DNA of 64,000 nt from contig OZ038440.1 of NCBI GenBank assembly GCA_964036275.1, positions 372,001-436,000 of the forward strand, in the 5' to 3' direction. The notes under the pieces were generated by a model. It was given only the letters and a program-made list of their open reading frames with translations. It ran no database searches and was not told where the DNA came from. This stretch comes from Litoditis marina (Eukaryota > Nematoda > Chromadorea > Rhabditida > Rhabditidae). The position numbers were made by a program, and so were the translations under genes. Shown one piece after another: positions 1-11,841 of the stretch. The stretch's first letter is position 1. Each line of letters opens with the position of its first letter.

Positions 1-304
1 GATGTCGATTTCATAAATCGTTTAGTCTAACTTGTTTTTGATAATAGGTTATTTTATTCGAACAAAATATAATTGTGTCAGGACTTTTGGAAGGCTGTTT
101 TTGATAGTTTGAATGAAATTTTTTTAAGCAGAACAGGGAGATAGAGAGGGGGAAGGGAAGAGAAAGAGAGAAATAGAGAGGGACAGAGAAAGAGAGGGAG
201 AGAGCGAATGGGCAGAGAGGTAATCTTGCAAAAATTTAAACATGAGTAATAGTGATTCCGATCGATAAAAGCGAATATTCATTTGTTTATGTTGTACATT
301 GTAA

Positions 305-3300
305 TTAAATATGGCAGTTGTTGGCTATTTTGTCCTTCATTTCCTGGCCTCTGGGAGACAGGAGAACCAACTGAAACAGATTGATTTGGTTATTTTGATG
401 TTTGAGTTGATTACTTCTACACCTCTAATCAAACGGTTCAAGAAATATTCTTATTCCCAAAACCGCTGATCTCGTGGCGGCGTAATATATCACCTAAAAC
501 CTACGATATGTCCCGGGAAAAAAATGACAAAGCTGATGTGTTTTCTAATAATCAATAATTATGGCCAACCATATAAGAGGCGTCCATTTAAATAGTTTTT
601 CAAAATTCAAATATTATGCAAATCTGGTCATTTTCTCATGGAGCATGTTTCCATTAAATTTTGCACAATTCTGACCACATCTTCGGTTTCTAGTCAGAAA
701 ACTTACTGACAACTGTCAGAAGTGAAAACGGGCTTTTTGACGCCGGTCAATTCATATTCTGGTTTTTTTGGCATTCGTCAGTGAATTGCCTCGTTCATTC
801 TGTGTTATTCTGACCACTGTCAGAATGTTCGCGGGATCGAACCTGCGGGCGCCAGGGCAAAAGGCAGACACACTGCCACTGCGCTACCGGGCCAATAGTT
901 AGGGCATCGACTGTCGCGGATATAACATGCGCCAGCCAAATCGTACTGATCGCTCATATAACGAGACAGATTTAAATAATGAAAACTAATGAGAACGATG
1001 AATTAAATAAGTAACCGGGTTTATTTGGTACCCTTACCAGTTTTCAGTAAACTAATCTCTAGGTTACCTCTGTAGGTAACCGCGTGGTAACCTGAAATGA
1101 GAAACCGGTTACCTGTTAGTTTTTCATTGTGGTTTTACCGTTTATTTGTACAGTAACCAAAGTAAAGTTTTAGGTTACCAACCGGTTACCTATGTGGTAA
1201 CCTGAAACATTACCAAAAACCGGTAAGGTTATCAAGAAACCCGGTCACTTATGAAATTGACCAATAAAAACGAAATGAACTTTTTAAATTCAATTTTCTC
1301 GACATTAAAAAGAAATCCAGATTAACTGTTGATCGCGCTCCCGGCATGACTTACAGAAACTCGCGCACCTCCTCAGTAGCCGCTGTAGTGTAGTGGTTAG
1401 CGCTTGCGCTTTTGAACGGACGGGGTCAGGTTCGATTCCCGGATGAGACAGGTGGTTTGCAATTACAGTTTTGACAGTGGTCAGTTTCAGTATGCGAGTA
1501 ACTGACGAATGTCAAAAGTAATGTGTAAAATAATGACGTTTGTCAGACTTAAAAGAAAATAATTGACTCTCGTCATTTATTTGGACGATAAAGTCTGCGA
1601 AACGGAACCAGAAACTGACCATATTCTAGGTTTCTCGGCAATAAATAAAAAATTGACCAGATTTGCATTATATTTGAATTTTGAAAAACTATTTAAATGG
1701 ATGCCTCTTATATGACGTGAGAAGACTTTCATGAACTTCACTCACGCAATACCTTATATTAGACTATCTACGGCGTATCTGAAGAGTTCTAACGCGCCCA
1801 GATCGTCATATAAAGAGAAAAAGCTCTGAGAATGTTAGGAATCGAAAAATAATTTGTGATGCGTTCTCAAAGCGATAATTCGCAAACAACACAATACCTA
1901 TTTATTAGAGTGGTTAACCAATTCCAAAAATCAATTCAATTCAATTCCAATTCCAACCAATTCTCGAAAAATTCCGAAATTTCAATTCCAATTCTTTCAT
2001 CATTTCAAAAAACCAATTCAATTCAATTCCAATTCCAACCAATTCTCGAAAAATTCCGGAAATTCAATTCCAATTCTTTCAATGTTTTCAAAAAGCAATT
2101 CAATTTAACTCCAATTCCGACCAATTCCGACCAATTCTTGAAAAATCAATTCCAATTTCAATTATCAAGGCATTTTTTCTGCAGAAAAGTTCGTAATGTT
2201 GCTTTTTACAACAAATACATTTGAACAAGATAGAACAAAACAAGAAACTGTCATTTTCAACACGTTTAAAATTTCAATTCTGAATCAATTCCGGACCAAT
2301 TCCAATTCTTTTTACCAATTCTCAAGAAAAACCAATTCAATTCAATTCAATTCAATTCTTAGGAATTGGTTTCACTTAAAAACCAATTCAATTCAATTCT
2401 TCGGAATTGGTTTTCAATTTTTTTCAATTCCAATTCCAATTCAATTCAATTCCTTAACCACCCTACTATTTATACCTTGCGAAACACGGTGGCTATGCAC
2501 AAAAATAGATTGAGATATGTGAAGAAGGAGAAGGCTGATACAGTAATATTAGGGCTCGTGACAGTTGTACTTTCAGAACAAAGCTAGTGATCACATTATA
2601 TGTGCCTAAGAGATGTTTGTAACTACTCGTCTTACGTTCTTGTGTCCCGCGATGGAGAGTAACTCGTCCACGTTTGGCTCCGGTCGCGCGTCGACCGCCA
2701 CCGCCACCACGACTATTCCGTCGCGTCGCGCCGCGTCGGCAGCCGGCTTCGGGTCGTCCTATGAGTAAATACCAATTATAACAAGCATAAATGAGGTCTG
2801 GAAACTATGATAACACTTTTTCTGACGAACAAACAAAGTTTGCAGGCCAATGTCTAGAACCTTTCAGTCTCTGTACTATGTTTCAGCTGTAGTTAACGGA
2901 GTGCTTGTTTTACAACCTGTTGCGTTTATTAGGATGAACTGTTCGATTTATTCTCGGTAGAGAATTACTGATGATGTTTCTGTGGAGCTTGAAAAACGGA
3001 TCACCACCGAAATCGAATGAAATCGAGCTGACCTGCGAAAAACCGTCCGTGAAAACCACTAGGACCTTCTTGGCTCTCTTACGTGCTCCATGTACTTGGT
3101 CCCGGAACTGTTTGGTCGCATACTGTATGGCCTCACCGGTACGAGTTGTGCCTCCGGTTGACTCCATACGGAACATCTCTCTGACAGTTTTATATGGTCT
3201 TCGCCTTATTTTTTTTTTGATTCAAAAGTATCAATAACAAGTACACTTTATAATTACTATGAATTGAACGTGTGTTTTTTTTACTTACTCGATGACGTCA

Positions 3301-5308
3301 TCTTTGTTTGAATGTTTGTCCAGATTGAAGAGAGTTGTTGTTCTGCCAGGTCCCGAGTAACCCAACATGCCTACCTAAACCAAACCAAATATCGTTAAAA
3401 ACAAGAATGATGTTATCTAATAACACTGTTTGGGTATCACTAATTTTCTCTTATGTCGTGAGTTTCCGAAGTACGAATTGGTGGACTTTGAATTAAATTA
3501 GATTTCATATTGCTTTTTTGCGAAGTGAAGCTCTCCAATCTTATAAGTTGAGCTCAAGACCGTCTAATACGTTAATTAGTTGGACCTGTAGCAAAGCATT
3601 CATCGCCACGCGGCTTGCGCAACGCATAACAGAAACACATGACTTTCGCAACACATTTATGCGCATCAACCCGAGTGGGGAAAAGTGTTCAGATCTTATT
3701 TATAGAAGCATTCGTGAGAATATAACTGACCCGAACCGCATTATCAGCTATTGGAAGTCTTCCAACTGTTGAGGCAGCTATGTCGAAGTAACTGAAGTGA
3801 AGATGTTATAATACAGGACACAAACAAAACGGATTAAGTCTTTGCCTGATTCAGAATGTGAGTCTCGTATTCTCTATGCGTCTTGCTATCTGATATGGGC
3901 AATAGTTGAGACCGTTGACAATTGACGAATTGACACCTAAACAATTGAAAACGTACATAGGCTGTAATTTAGAAACCCTAGAGAAACGCGGTACCACAAC
4001 CTCTTGCTTTTGTCGCCGGTTCCACGTGAGAAGTCAACTAGGAACAGAATGTCAATCATGCAGGCTGGAATGAGTTTAGGTATGTTTCTTTCAGTTCATT
4101 CATAAAAACAGTGCATTCTCTAGAATGAGAAACCCGAATAAACTCATCAAAATTCTAGAATTATATATTTCTGAACTACTTTTTTCCGAATCTGTATCAT
4201 TCCTAGAACCAATAAATATAGATCTGAACTCGCTAAATTGAACTTGCACATACATAATTGATGAGCTATTTGAATTTGAACATATAATTTGGAACTGTTT
4301 TACCAATTGAACTAACCTGGTGGAACTCTTCTGGTTGTCGTTGTAGTTTGTGTTGTAGTTGATGTAGGGGGAACCAACCTCTCTCTCGGTACGGAACCAA
4401 ACTTGCGATCGAAGCTTCTACAAATAGTATAGTATATACAACCTGGTCGTTCACACAATTTGTAGAACTGCCAGCATTTTTCGTTTATGTTAGTGCAAAT
4501 CTGACCACACAAATCAACTTTTTCATATGAGACCTGCTAATTTCAAAAGCAATGCTACCTCGACAAAAGTTGTTTGAAGCTGAAAAAGAAGTGATAATGA
4601 CTATAGACGATAGCTCACTTGTTGGATTTTGATTTTTTGTTGTACCGCTTGGGCTCCGTCTCGGAACTGAATATAACTCGCTGATGGAGTGGCAGGGTGG
4701 AAGCAACGCTGAAAAACAACAGAAATCAGAACATATTTCAGAAAATGATTATTTGTTCTATCATACGCTTGCTCCCAGTTTATAATCTAGTTCTGTTAAC
4801 ATTATACTGTTTTACTACTGAAAAATTCTTTCTGTGAAAAAAAAGCTTGTTTCTCTCCTACTTCTTACTGTGACGGAGAGGTTGATTGAACGCAGAAAAA
4901 GATTTTAACAACATTAGTAATTTGTTGCGTTGTTTTGAGTTTAGAACCGCATTGCGTTATAGTGCTCACATTTCCCAACTGGACTCGTTGGCAGCGTGCC
5001 CAAAACTTTGGAAGACTGTTATTCAGAGAAAACATATATTTTACAGAAAGTTTTCCTGGATAGGAATTATAACTAAGGGGAAGAACCCTTCACATGAACA
5101 TTGTTTTGAAGTATTTCAAAATGTTCAAAAACTGCCTTGAAATTTCGTTGGCAAGCTGCCCAAGTCCAGTTGGGAAATGTGCAAACTATACTACCTCTTT
5201 TGTGGAGTTGTTCTATGTTGATTGGAAGCGGGAACATTCTGCCCGAGTCGATTATTTGCCCGAAACACAGGATGCTGCACTGATTGGGCAGTCGGTCTAG
5301 CAGTCGGT
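305..5308 (-). CDS. VWA-domain protein, duplicate lacking 5' exons
   Basis: These are the same exons as the 3' half of the gene at 7922-19011. In transcript order they are 5308-5195 (cassette), 4708-4619, 4417-4317, 4064-3995, 3791-3731, 3374-3289, 3180-3033, 2758-2636 and 370-305, ending in TAA. All joins are phase-consistent and there is no frameshift or internal stop. The encoded VWA domain reads DILFLVDFSRGT, then GGTTRTGEAIQ, then VLVVFTDGFSQ. The exon just upstream in the full gene is missing here; the zinc-finger fragment lies there on the opposite strand. There is therefore no visible promoter, signal peptide or start. The last intron carries two transposable elements (575-1709 and 1906-2465). 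It is most likely a non-functional or newly truncated paralogue, intact so far because it is young. Confidence 0.72.
829..893 (-). repeat. tRNA-like Pol III promoter module (left)
   Basis: Read on the minus strand, it has an A-box-like stretch (TAGCGCAGTGGCAGTG) and a B-box (GGTTCGATCCC) at tRNA-like spacing. It lies inside a transposable element and is followed by an element-specific tail, so I read it as a SINE-type head rather than a functional tRNA gene. Confidence 0.7.
1381..1447 (+). repeat. tRNA-like Pol III promoter module (right)
   Basis: It has an A-box-like stretch (TAGTGTAGTGGTTAGCGC) and a perfect B-box (GGTTCGATTCC), with tRNA-like spacing. It faces the right end of the element, mirror to the module at 829-893. 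The downstream tail shares the GACAGTGGTCAG and ACTGACGAATG blocks with the left module. Confidence 0.72.
1906..2465. mobile_element. hAT-like non-autonomous element, AATTC-rich interior (copy 1)
   Basis: It is flanked by perfect 8-bp direct repeats CTATTTAT (1898-1905 and 2466-2473), the length typical of hAT transposons. The termini are inverted repeats: TAGAGTGGTTAA on the left, and TTAACCACCCTA on the right, which is TAGGGTGGTTAA when reversed. The interior is almost entirely short AATTC/AATTCC words, giving long spurious open frames with Asn/Gln/Ser-rich translations. There is no transposase. It lies in the last intron of the VWA duplicate and was present before the segmental duplication. 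Confidence 0.85.
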
Positions 5309-5559
5309 CTGAACTTCAAATGATTTCAGAAGTTTATTGTGAATGGCCTTATTTGATTATGGTCTCTGAGTGCTGGATGCAGTCACATAGTAATATTCTC
5401 CAGAATCTGGGATAGTTTTCGTGAAAATTTGTATCTACTTTCGGGTTAATACGAAGCTAGTCTCATCATTGATAATAATTATGAGATTGACAATTTCAAT
5501 ATTACTATTGTTACTTTTCCTCGGTCATTTTCTTTCTATTCATTCTCTTTCCCTTGCAG

Positions 5560-6895
5560 TCAGCTCCCCGCGGACAGCCGGTTGCAGGGAAGAAGGGTGC
5601 CCAGCCGAGTGCCGATGGATTCTTCCATTGTAGACTGTGCGACAAATGCTTCGAGAAAGTCAAGGTGAGCTCGAAATAAGAATGCGATACAGAAACAAAA
5701 CTGAACTAACAATCACTGAACTCGGCCAGGACAACGGTTTCAACTCGGTTTTTGGGGAAACCATTGCAGCGGACGTGAACGAATGGAATGGAACGTTTTA
5801 CACGCCAACAGACAGACATCTTTCAATTATTTTTTACATGATTCATTCAATTGTACTGCTGATCTGGAAATTCTCACACATATTTTCGAGCTTGAGTCTT
5901 TTGAATCATTCGTAGGTGATTAAGTACTGTTGTTTCACCATTTCACATAATTGCAATGCAAGTGATTCCAGTCGTTGAACGCTCACATGAAGTCCCATGC
6001 GATGAAGGCGCGAGCGGAGGCCGAGGCCAAGGCCCAGGTGGAAGCACAGAAAACACAGCAGAACACACAGCAGAACGTCAATCAGGTTGGTTGGAAATAG
6101 GAAATAGGGAAGAAAAAAAGATTTCTTCCAAACTTCCAGAGGTTCAAATAATAGAAAGATCGTTTGCGGTTGGAATGTTACTTTTCAGGTTGAACGAACC
6201 TCTTATCAAAAAGGGCAAGAGGAAAACTACATACAACATGTTGTATTATTTCAGTTGTGCTCTAAAAGATTCGTGTGATAACCGGTTCGCTCTTCATGTA
6301 TTTCAGTTCTCGAATACTCTGAACATCAACACTCTGTCGAACAGTCTTCATGGTCTGCAACAAACAATGAACATCTCGCCCAATCTCAATGGCCAAACCA
6401 TAGGAATTGCTCAGGTTGGAACATGGTCTATTTTTGAACGGAAAAAACTTCGTGTTTATTTTGAAATTAAATTTACTGAATCAAAACGCGAAATTGAAAG
6501 AATTCAGTCTTTTGAATGTTTCAAATAAGCGAAACCACTCGCATTGAATTATCAGAGTGGTTCTGACTGGAATGATATGATTATACTGTTAATATTATTA
6601 ATAGGAAAATGCAATGTTTTAAACTGTTCGCTGTTCCCTTAACAAGTCCATACGATGTATCCGTCGCTCTATCCGGCGGTGTTTGTAGTTTTTCCATTGC
6701 TTTTCGGTCGAAGTTGGCACTCAATGGCGTGTATTGCGTTCAAACTACAATGTTTCCATGATCGTCCCCCCTAATTGCTGGTACTTACAGAACCTTCTGT
6801 CCCAGCCGGGTCTTGGCTTGGTTCAGCCGCGCCCGCAGCACCCCCTGCTACAGCCGCCCCATCAGACTCAACCAACACCAGTCATGCACTCATAG
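5560..6895 (+). CDS. C2H2 zinc-finger protein, 3' exons
   Basis: Four exons joined in phase 0: 5560-5664, 5972-6085, 6307-6414 and 6791-6895 (TAG). The first two encode one zinc finger split by an intron: FFHCRLCDKCFEKVK then SLNAHMKSH. The C..C..F..H...H spacing with K-V-K-S-x-x-A-H-M-K-S-H resembles the lone finger of ELM2-SANT corepressor proteins (TRERF1, MIDEAS, ZNF541); this is recalled resemblance, not an alignment. A short Ala/Glu/Gln helix, an Asn/Leu-rich segment and a Pro/Gln-rich C-terminus follow. The first visible exon has an acceptor but no start codon. Sequence 5' of 5364 belongs to the other end of the duplicated block, so this copy has probably lost its upstream exons. The complete gene should lie left of the window. 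Confidence 0.72.
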
Positions 6896-7649
6896 GTATG
6901 TTTCTAGTCTATATATTCACATGGAACGTGTCAAAAACCATCGTAAACGTGGACTTGCATTCATAAAGGACACACTTTCTACTGTCTATCAGTTAATTGT
7001 GCCAAACAGTGAATATTGAAGGGAGCAATAAAGAGCAACCTAAAAAGTTTACGTGCCTACTACTTTTATGTGTCCATTACCGTGCGGAGAAAACTCATGA
7101 ATAGAAGTTCTGTTAACGGGTAGAAAAATGCTATTTTTCGAACACATAGTTGTTATTTCGAACTTCTCTCCACATAATTTACAACTAAACTTCATTCCCT
7201 TTTTCAGAGGCCGAAGATCATGTCGCATTGTTACAGTATACCATACCTCTATAATCCCATCATTCTTGTCCACGGGTCCTGAGTAGATTGTAGCTCACAT
7301 TGGAATGTTTTGTTTACAATCATATCATTCTATTATTTGACATGCTAAGGATACAATAAGGGACAAATTTACTTTAATTAAGACAGAATATGAAAATTAG
7401 AAGTTCTTTCACCCTTTCTTTCCAAAGTTTAATACAACATAGTTTATTGATCGATCAGTCTTCCGTCAGATACGTGTTTTGTACATATTACTGAGTTGGG
7501 AATTTATAAATAAATAAATATATATAGATTATCATATAGAGAATAGATAACTATACGCACTCTTTTCTTTTCCCGGTTTTTCCTGATCAGTTTCTTTTGG
7601 TTTTCTGTCGGTTCTTGTTATTTCCAATGAGATTCGAACAATATTCTGT
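6896..7649. other. Spacer between convergent gene ends
   Basis: No exon could be supported. It lies between the stop codon of the zinc-finger fragment and the start of duplicated copy 2. It is AT-rich, with a TAAATAAATAAATATATATAG tract near 7507-7527. Confidence 0.5.
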
Positions 7650-10600
7650 GATGTCGATTTCATAAATCGTTTAGTCTAACCTGTTTTTGATAGTTAGAGT
7701 AAACTTTCTCAAGCAAAATAGAGAGAGAGAGATTAGGAGAGAATTGAGAAGAAGAGAAATAGAGAGAGAGAAAGAGAGAAAGCGAGAGAGACGGAAAGTA
7801 CGAAGGGGAGGGGGAGAGGGAGACAAAGGGTAAAAAAAAACTTTGAAAGGAATAAAACAGGAGTAATAGTGATTCCGATCGATAAAAGCGAATATTCATT
7901 TGTTTATGTTGTACATTGTAATTAAATATGGCAGTTGTTGGCTATTTTGTCCTTCATTTCCTGGCCTCTGGGAGACAGGAGAACCAACTGAAACAGATTG
8001 ATTTGGTTATTTTGATGTTTGAGTTGATTACTTCTACACCTCTAATCAAACGGTTCAAGAAATATTCTTATTCCCAAAACCGCTGATCTCGTGGCGGCGT
8101 AATATATCACCTAAAACCTACGATATGTCCCGGGAAAAAAATGACAAAGCTGATGTGTTTTCTAATAATCAATAATTATGGCCAACCATATGACGTGAGA
8201 AGACTTTCATGAACTTCACTCACGCAATACCTTATATTAGACTATCTACGGCGTATCTGAAGAGTTCTAACGCGCCCAGATCGTCATATAAAGAGAAAAA
8301 GCTCTGAGAATGTTAGGAATCGAAAAATAATTTGTGATGCGTTCTCAAAGCGATAATTCGCAAACAACACAATACCTATTTATTAGAGTGGTTAACCAAT
8401 TCCAAAAATCAATTCAATTCAATTCCAATTCCAACCAATTCTCGAAAAATTCCGAAATTTCAATTCCAATTCTTTCATCATTTCAAAAAACCAATTCAAT
8501 TCAATTCCAATTCCAACCAATTCTCGAAAAATTCCGGAAATTCAATTCCAATTCTTTCAATGTTTTCAAAAAGCAATTCAATTTAACTCCAATTCCGACC
8601 AATTCCGACCAATTCTTGAAAAATCAATTCCAATTTCAATTATCAAGGCATTTTTTCTGCAGAAAAGTTCGTAATGTTGCTTTTTACAACAAATACATTT
8701 GAACAAGATAGAACAAAACAAGAAACTGTCATTTTCAACACGTTTAAAATTTCAATTCTGAATCAATTCCGGACCAATTCCAATTCTTTTTACCAATTCT
8801 CAAGAAAAACCAATTCAATTCAATTCAATTCAATTCTTAGGAATTGGTTTCACTTAAAAACCAATTCAATTCAATTCTTCGGAATTGGTTTTCAATTTTT
8901 TTCAATTCCAATTCCAATTCAATTCAATTCCTTAACCACCCTACTATTTATACCTTGCGAAACACGGTGGCTATGCACAAAAATAGATTGAGATATGTGA
9001 AGAAGGAGAAGGCTGATACAGTAATATTAGGGCTCGTGACAGTTGTACTTTCAGAACAAAGCTAGTGATCACATTATATGTGCCTAAGAGATGTTTGTAA
9101 CTACTCGTCTTACGTTCTTGTGTCCCGCGATGGAGAGTAACTCGTCCACGTTTGGCTCCGGTCGCGCGTCGACCGCCACCGCCACCACGACTATTCCGTC
9201 GCGTCGCGCCGCGTCGGCAGCCGGCTTCGGGTCGTCCTATGAGTAAATACCAATTATAACAAGCATAAATGAGGTCTGGAAACTATGATAACACTTTTTC
9301 TGACGAACAAACAAAGTTTGCAGGCCAATGTCTAGAACCTTTCAGTCTCTGTACTATGTTTCAGCTGTAGTTAACGGAGTGCTTGTTTTACAACCTGTTG
9401 CGTTTATTAGGATGAACTGTTCGATTTATTCTCGGTAGAGAATTACTGATGATGTTTCTGTGGAGCTTGAAAAACGGATCACCACCGAAATCGAATGAAA
9501 TCGAGCTGACCTGCGAAAAACCGTCCGTGAAAACCACTAGGACCTTCTTGGCTCTCTTACGTGCTCCATGTACTTGGTCCCGGAACTGTTTGGTCGCATA
9601 CTGTATGGCCTCACCGGTACGAGTTGTGCCTCCGGTTGACTCCATACGGAACATCTCTCTGACAGTTTTATATGGTCTTCGCCTTATTTTTTTTTTGATT
9701 CAAAAGTATCAATAACAAGTACACTTTATAATTACTATGAATTGAACGTGTGTTTTTTTTACTTACTCGATGACGTCATCTTTGTTTGAATGTTTGTCCA
9801 GATTGAAGAGAGTTGTTGTTCTGCCAGGTCCCGAGTAACCCAACATGCCTACCTAAACCAAACCAAATATCGTTAAAAACAAGAATGATGTTATCTAATA
9901 ACACTGTTTGGGTATCACTAATTTTCTCTTATGTCGTGAGTTTCCGAAGTACGAATTGGTGGACTTTGAATTAAATTAGATTTCATATTGCTTTTTTGCG
10001 AAGTGAAGCTCTCCAATCTTATAAGTTGAGCTCAAGACCGTCTAATACGTTAATTAGTTGGACCTGTAGCAAAGCATTCATCGCCACGCGGCTTGCGCAA
10101 CGCATAACAGAAACACATGACTTTCGCAACACATTTATGCGCATCAACCCGAGTGGGGAAAAGTGTTCAGATCTTATTTATAGAAGCATTCGTGAGAATA
10201 TAACTGACCCGAACCGCATTATCAGCTATTGGAAGTCTTCCAACTGTTGAGGCAGCTATGTCGAAGTAACTGAAGTGAAGATGTTATAATACAGGACACA
10301 AACAAAACGGATTAAGTCTTTGCCTGATTCAGAATGTGAGTCTCGTATTCTCTATGCGTCTTGCTATCTGATATGGGCAATAGTTGAGACCGTTGACAAT
10401 TGACGAATTGACACCTAAACAATTGAAAACGTACATAGGCTGTAATTTAGAAACCCTAGAGAAACGCGGTACCACAACCTCTTGCTTTTGTCGCCGGTTC
10501 CACGTGAGAAGTCAACTAGGAACAGAATGTCAATCATGCAGGCTGGAATGAGTTTAGGTATGTTTCTTTCAGTTCATTCATAAAAACAGTGCATTCTCTA

Positions 10601-11841
10601 GAATGAGAAACCCGAATAAACTCATCAAAATTCTAGAATTATATATTTCTGAACTACTTTTTTCCGAATCTGTATCATTCCTAGAACCAATAAATATAGA
10701 TCTGAACTCGCTAAATTGAACTTGCACATACATAATTGATGAGCTATTTGAATTTGAACATATAATTTGGAACTGTTTTACCAATTGAACTAACCTGGTG
10801 GAACTCTTCTGGTTGTCGTTGTAGTTTGTGTTGTAGTTGATGTAGGGGGAACCAACCTCTCTCTCGGTACGGAACCAAACTTGCGATCGAAGCTTCTACA
10901 AATAGTATAGTATATACAACCTGGTCGTTCACACAATTTGTAGAACTGCCAGCATTTTTCGTTTATGTTAGTGCAAATCTGACCACACAAATCAACTTTT
11001 TCATATGAGACCTGCTAATTTCAAAAGCAATGCTACCTCGACAAAAGTTGTTTGAAGCTGAAAAAGAAGTGATAATGACTATAGACGATAGCTCACTTGT
11101 TGGATTTTGATTTTTTGTTGTACCGCTTGGGCTCCGTCTCGGAACTGAATATAACTCGCTGATGGAGTGGCAGGGTGGAAGCAACGCTGAAAAACAACAG
11201 AAATCAGAACATATTTCAGAAAATGATTATTTGTTCTATCATACGCTTGCTCCCAGTTTATAATCTAGTTCTGTTAACATTATACTGTTTTACTACTGAA
11301 AAATTCTTTCTGTGAAAAAAAAGCTTGTTTCTCTCCTACTTCTTACTGTGACGGAGAGGTTGATTGAACGCAGAAAAAGATTTTAACAACATTAGTAATT
11401 TGTTGCGTTGTTTTGAGTTTAGAACCGCATTGCGTTATAGTGCTCACATTTCCCAACTGGACTCGTTGGCAGCGTGCCCAAAACTTTGGAAGACTGTTAT
11501 TCAGAGAAAACATATATTTTACAGAAAGTTTTCCTGGATAGGAATTATAACTAAGGGGAAGAACCCTTCACATGAACATTGTTTTGAAGTATTTCAAAAT
11601 GTTCAAAAACTGCCTTGAAATTTCGTTGGCAAGCTGCCCAAGTCCAGTTGGGAAATGTGCAAACTATACTACCTCTTTTGTGGAGTTGTTCTATGTTGAT
11701 TGGAAGCGGGAACATTCTGCCCGAGTCGATTATTTGCCCGAAACACAGGATGCTGCACTGATTGGGCAGTCGGTCTAGCAGTCGGTCTGAACTTCAAATG
11801 ATTTCAGAAGTTTATTGTGAATGGCCTTATTTGATTATGGT
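7650..11841. repeat. Segmental tandem duplication, copy 2
   Basis: This is the second copy of the block at 1-5363. It carries the VWA-gene exons from the last cassette to the stop codon and one copy of the AATTC-rich hAT-like element. It lacks the 1,135 bp insertion: the uninterrupted site reads CCATATGACG at 8186-8195. On its right it continues into the upstream exons of the VWA gene, so it is the copy that belongs to the full-length gene. Confidence 0.9.

Larger units (their letters stand above)
575..1709. mobile_element. 1.1 kb inverted-repeat element with two outward tRNA-like modules
   Basis: The ends are inverted repeats of about 55 bp beginning AAGAGGC(G/A)TCCATTTAAATAG. The element sits between two ATAT copies (571-574, 1710-1713), and the empty site in copy 2 has a single ATAT. 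The target duplication could also be read as TA with a TAAGAGG terminus. Two tRNA-like segments lie inside, pointing outward (829-893 minus, 1381-1447 plus). Beyond each is a related tail with GACAGTGGTCAG and ACTGACGAATG. The middle (about 1010-1250) is dense in GGTTACC/GGTAACC. There is no transposase ORF, so it is non-autonomous. It lies in the last intron of the truncated VWA copy. Confidence 0.85.
1..5363. repeat. Segmental tandem duplication, copy 1 (left part outside window)
   Basis: This stretch matches 7650-11841 almost base for base, at an offset of 7617 before position 571 and 6478 after position 1713. The change in offset is the 1.1 kb element at 575-1709, which copy 2 lacks. Outside a diverged purine-rich tract (about 45-240) I saw essentially no differences. 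Identity stops at 5363/11841, where copy 1 continues into the zinc-finger region and copy 2 into unrelated sequence. That pattern fits a tandem unit equal to 5364-11841, with the start of copy 1 lying left of the window. An assembly-induced duplication is an alternative. Confidence 0.9.

Noticed and set aside
829..1447. Two tRNA genes
   Set aside because: A- and B-boxes are present but the arms do not pair as intact tRNAs, and both sit inside a transposable element with matching tails.
1856..2513. Open frames of 122 and 105 codons (Asn/Gln/Ser/Phe-rich), repeated at 8334-8991
   Set aside because: They lie inside the AATTC-rich hAT-like element; stop-free frames follow from the repeat word. 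No splice or start support.
2652..2766. Plus-strand 38-codon frame in a GC-rich patch (MESNSSTFGSGRAS)
   Set aside because: It is antisense to a VWA exon (2758-2636) that fits phase and family on the minus strand; the high GC comes from that exon.
4485..4706. Minus-strand Cys/Pro frame starting LPPCHSISEL and ending NQNPTS
   Set aside because: It is the wrong frame of a cassette exon; only the frame with one-base start and two-base end connects with its neighbours.
4886..5300. Plus-strand frames of 84 and 68 codons, and their copies at 11364-11778
   Set aside because: They overlap a minus-strand cassette exon and an imperfect inverted repeat (about 4966-5181), with no start context or splice partner.
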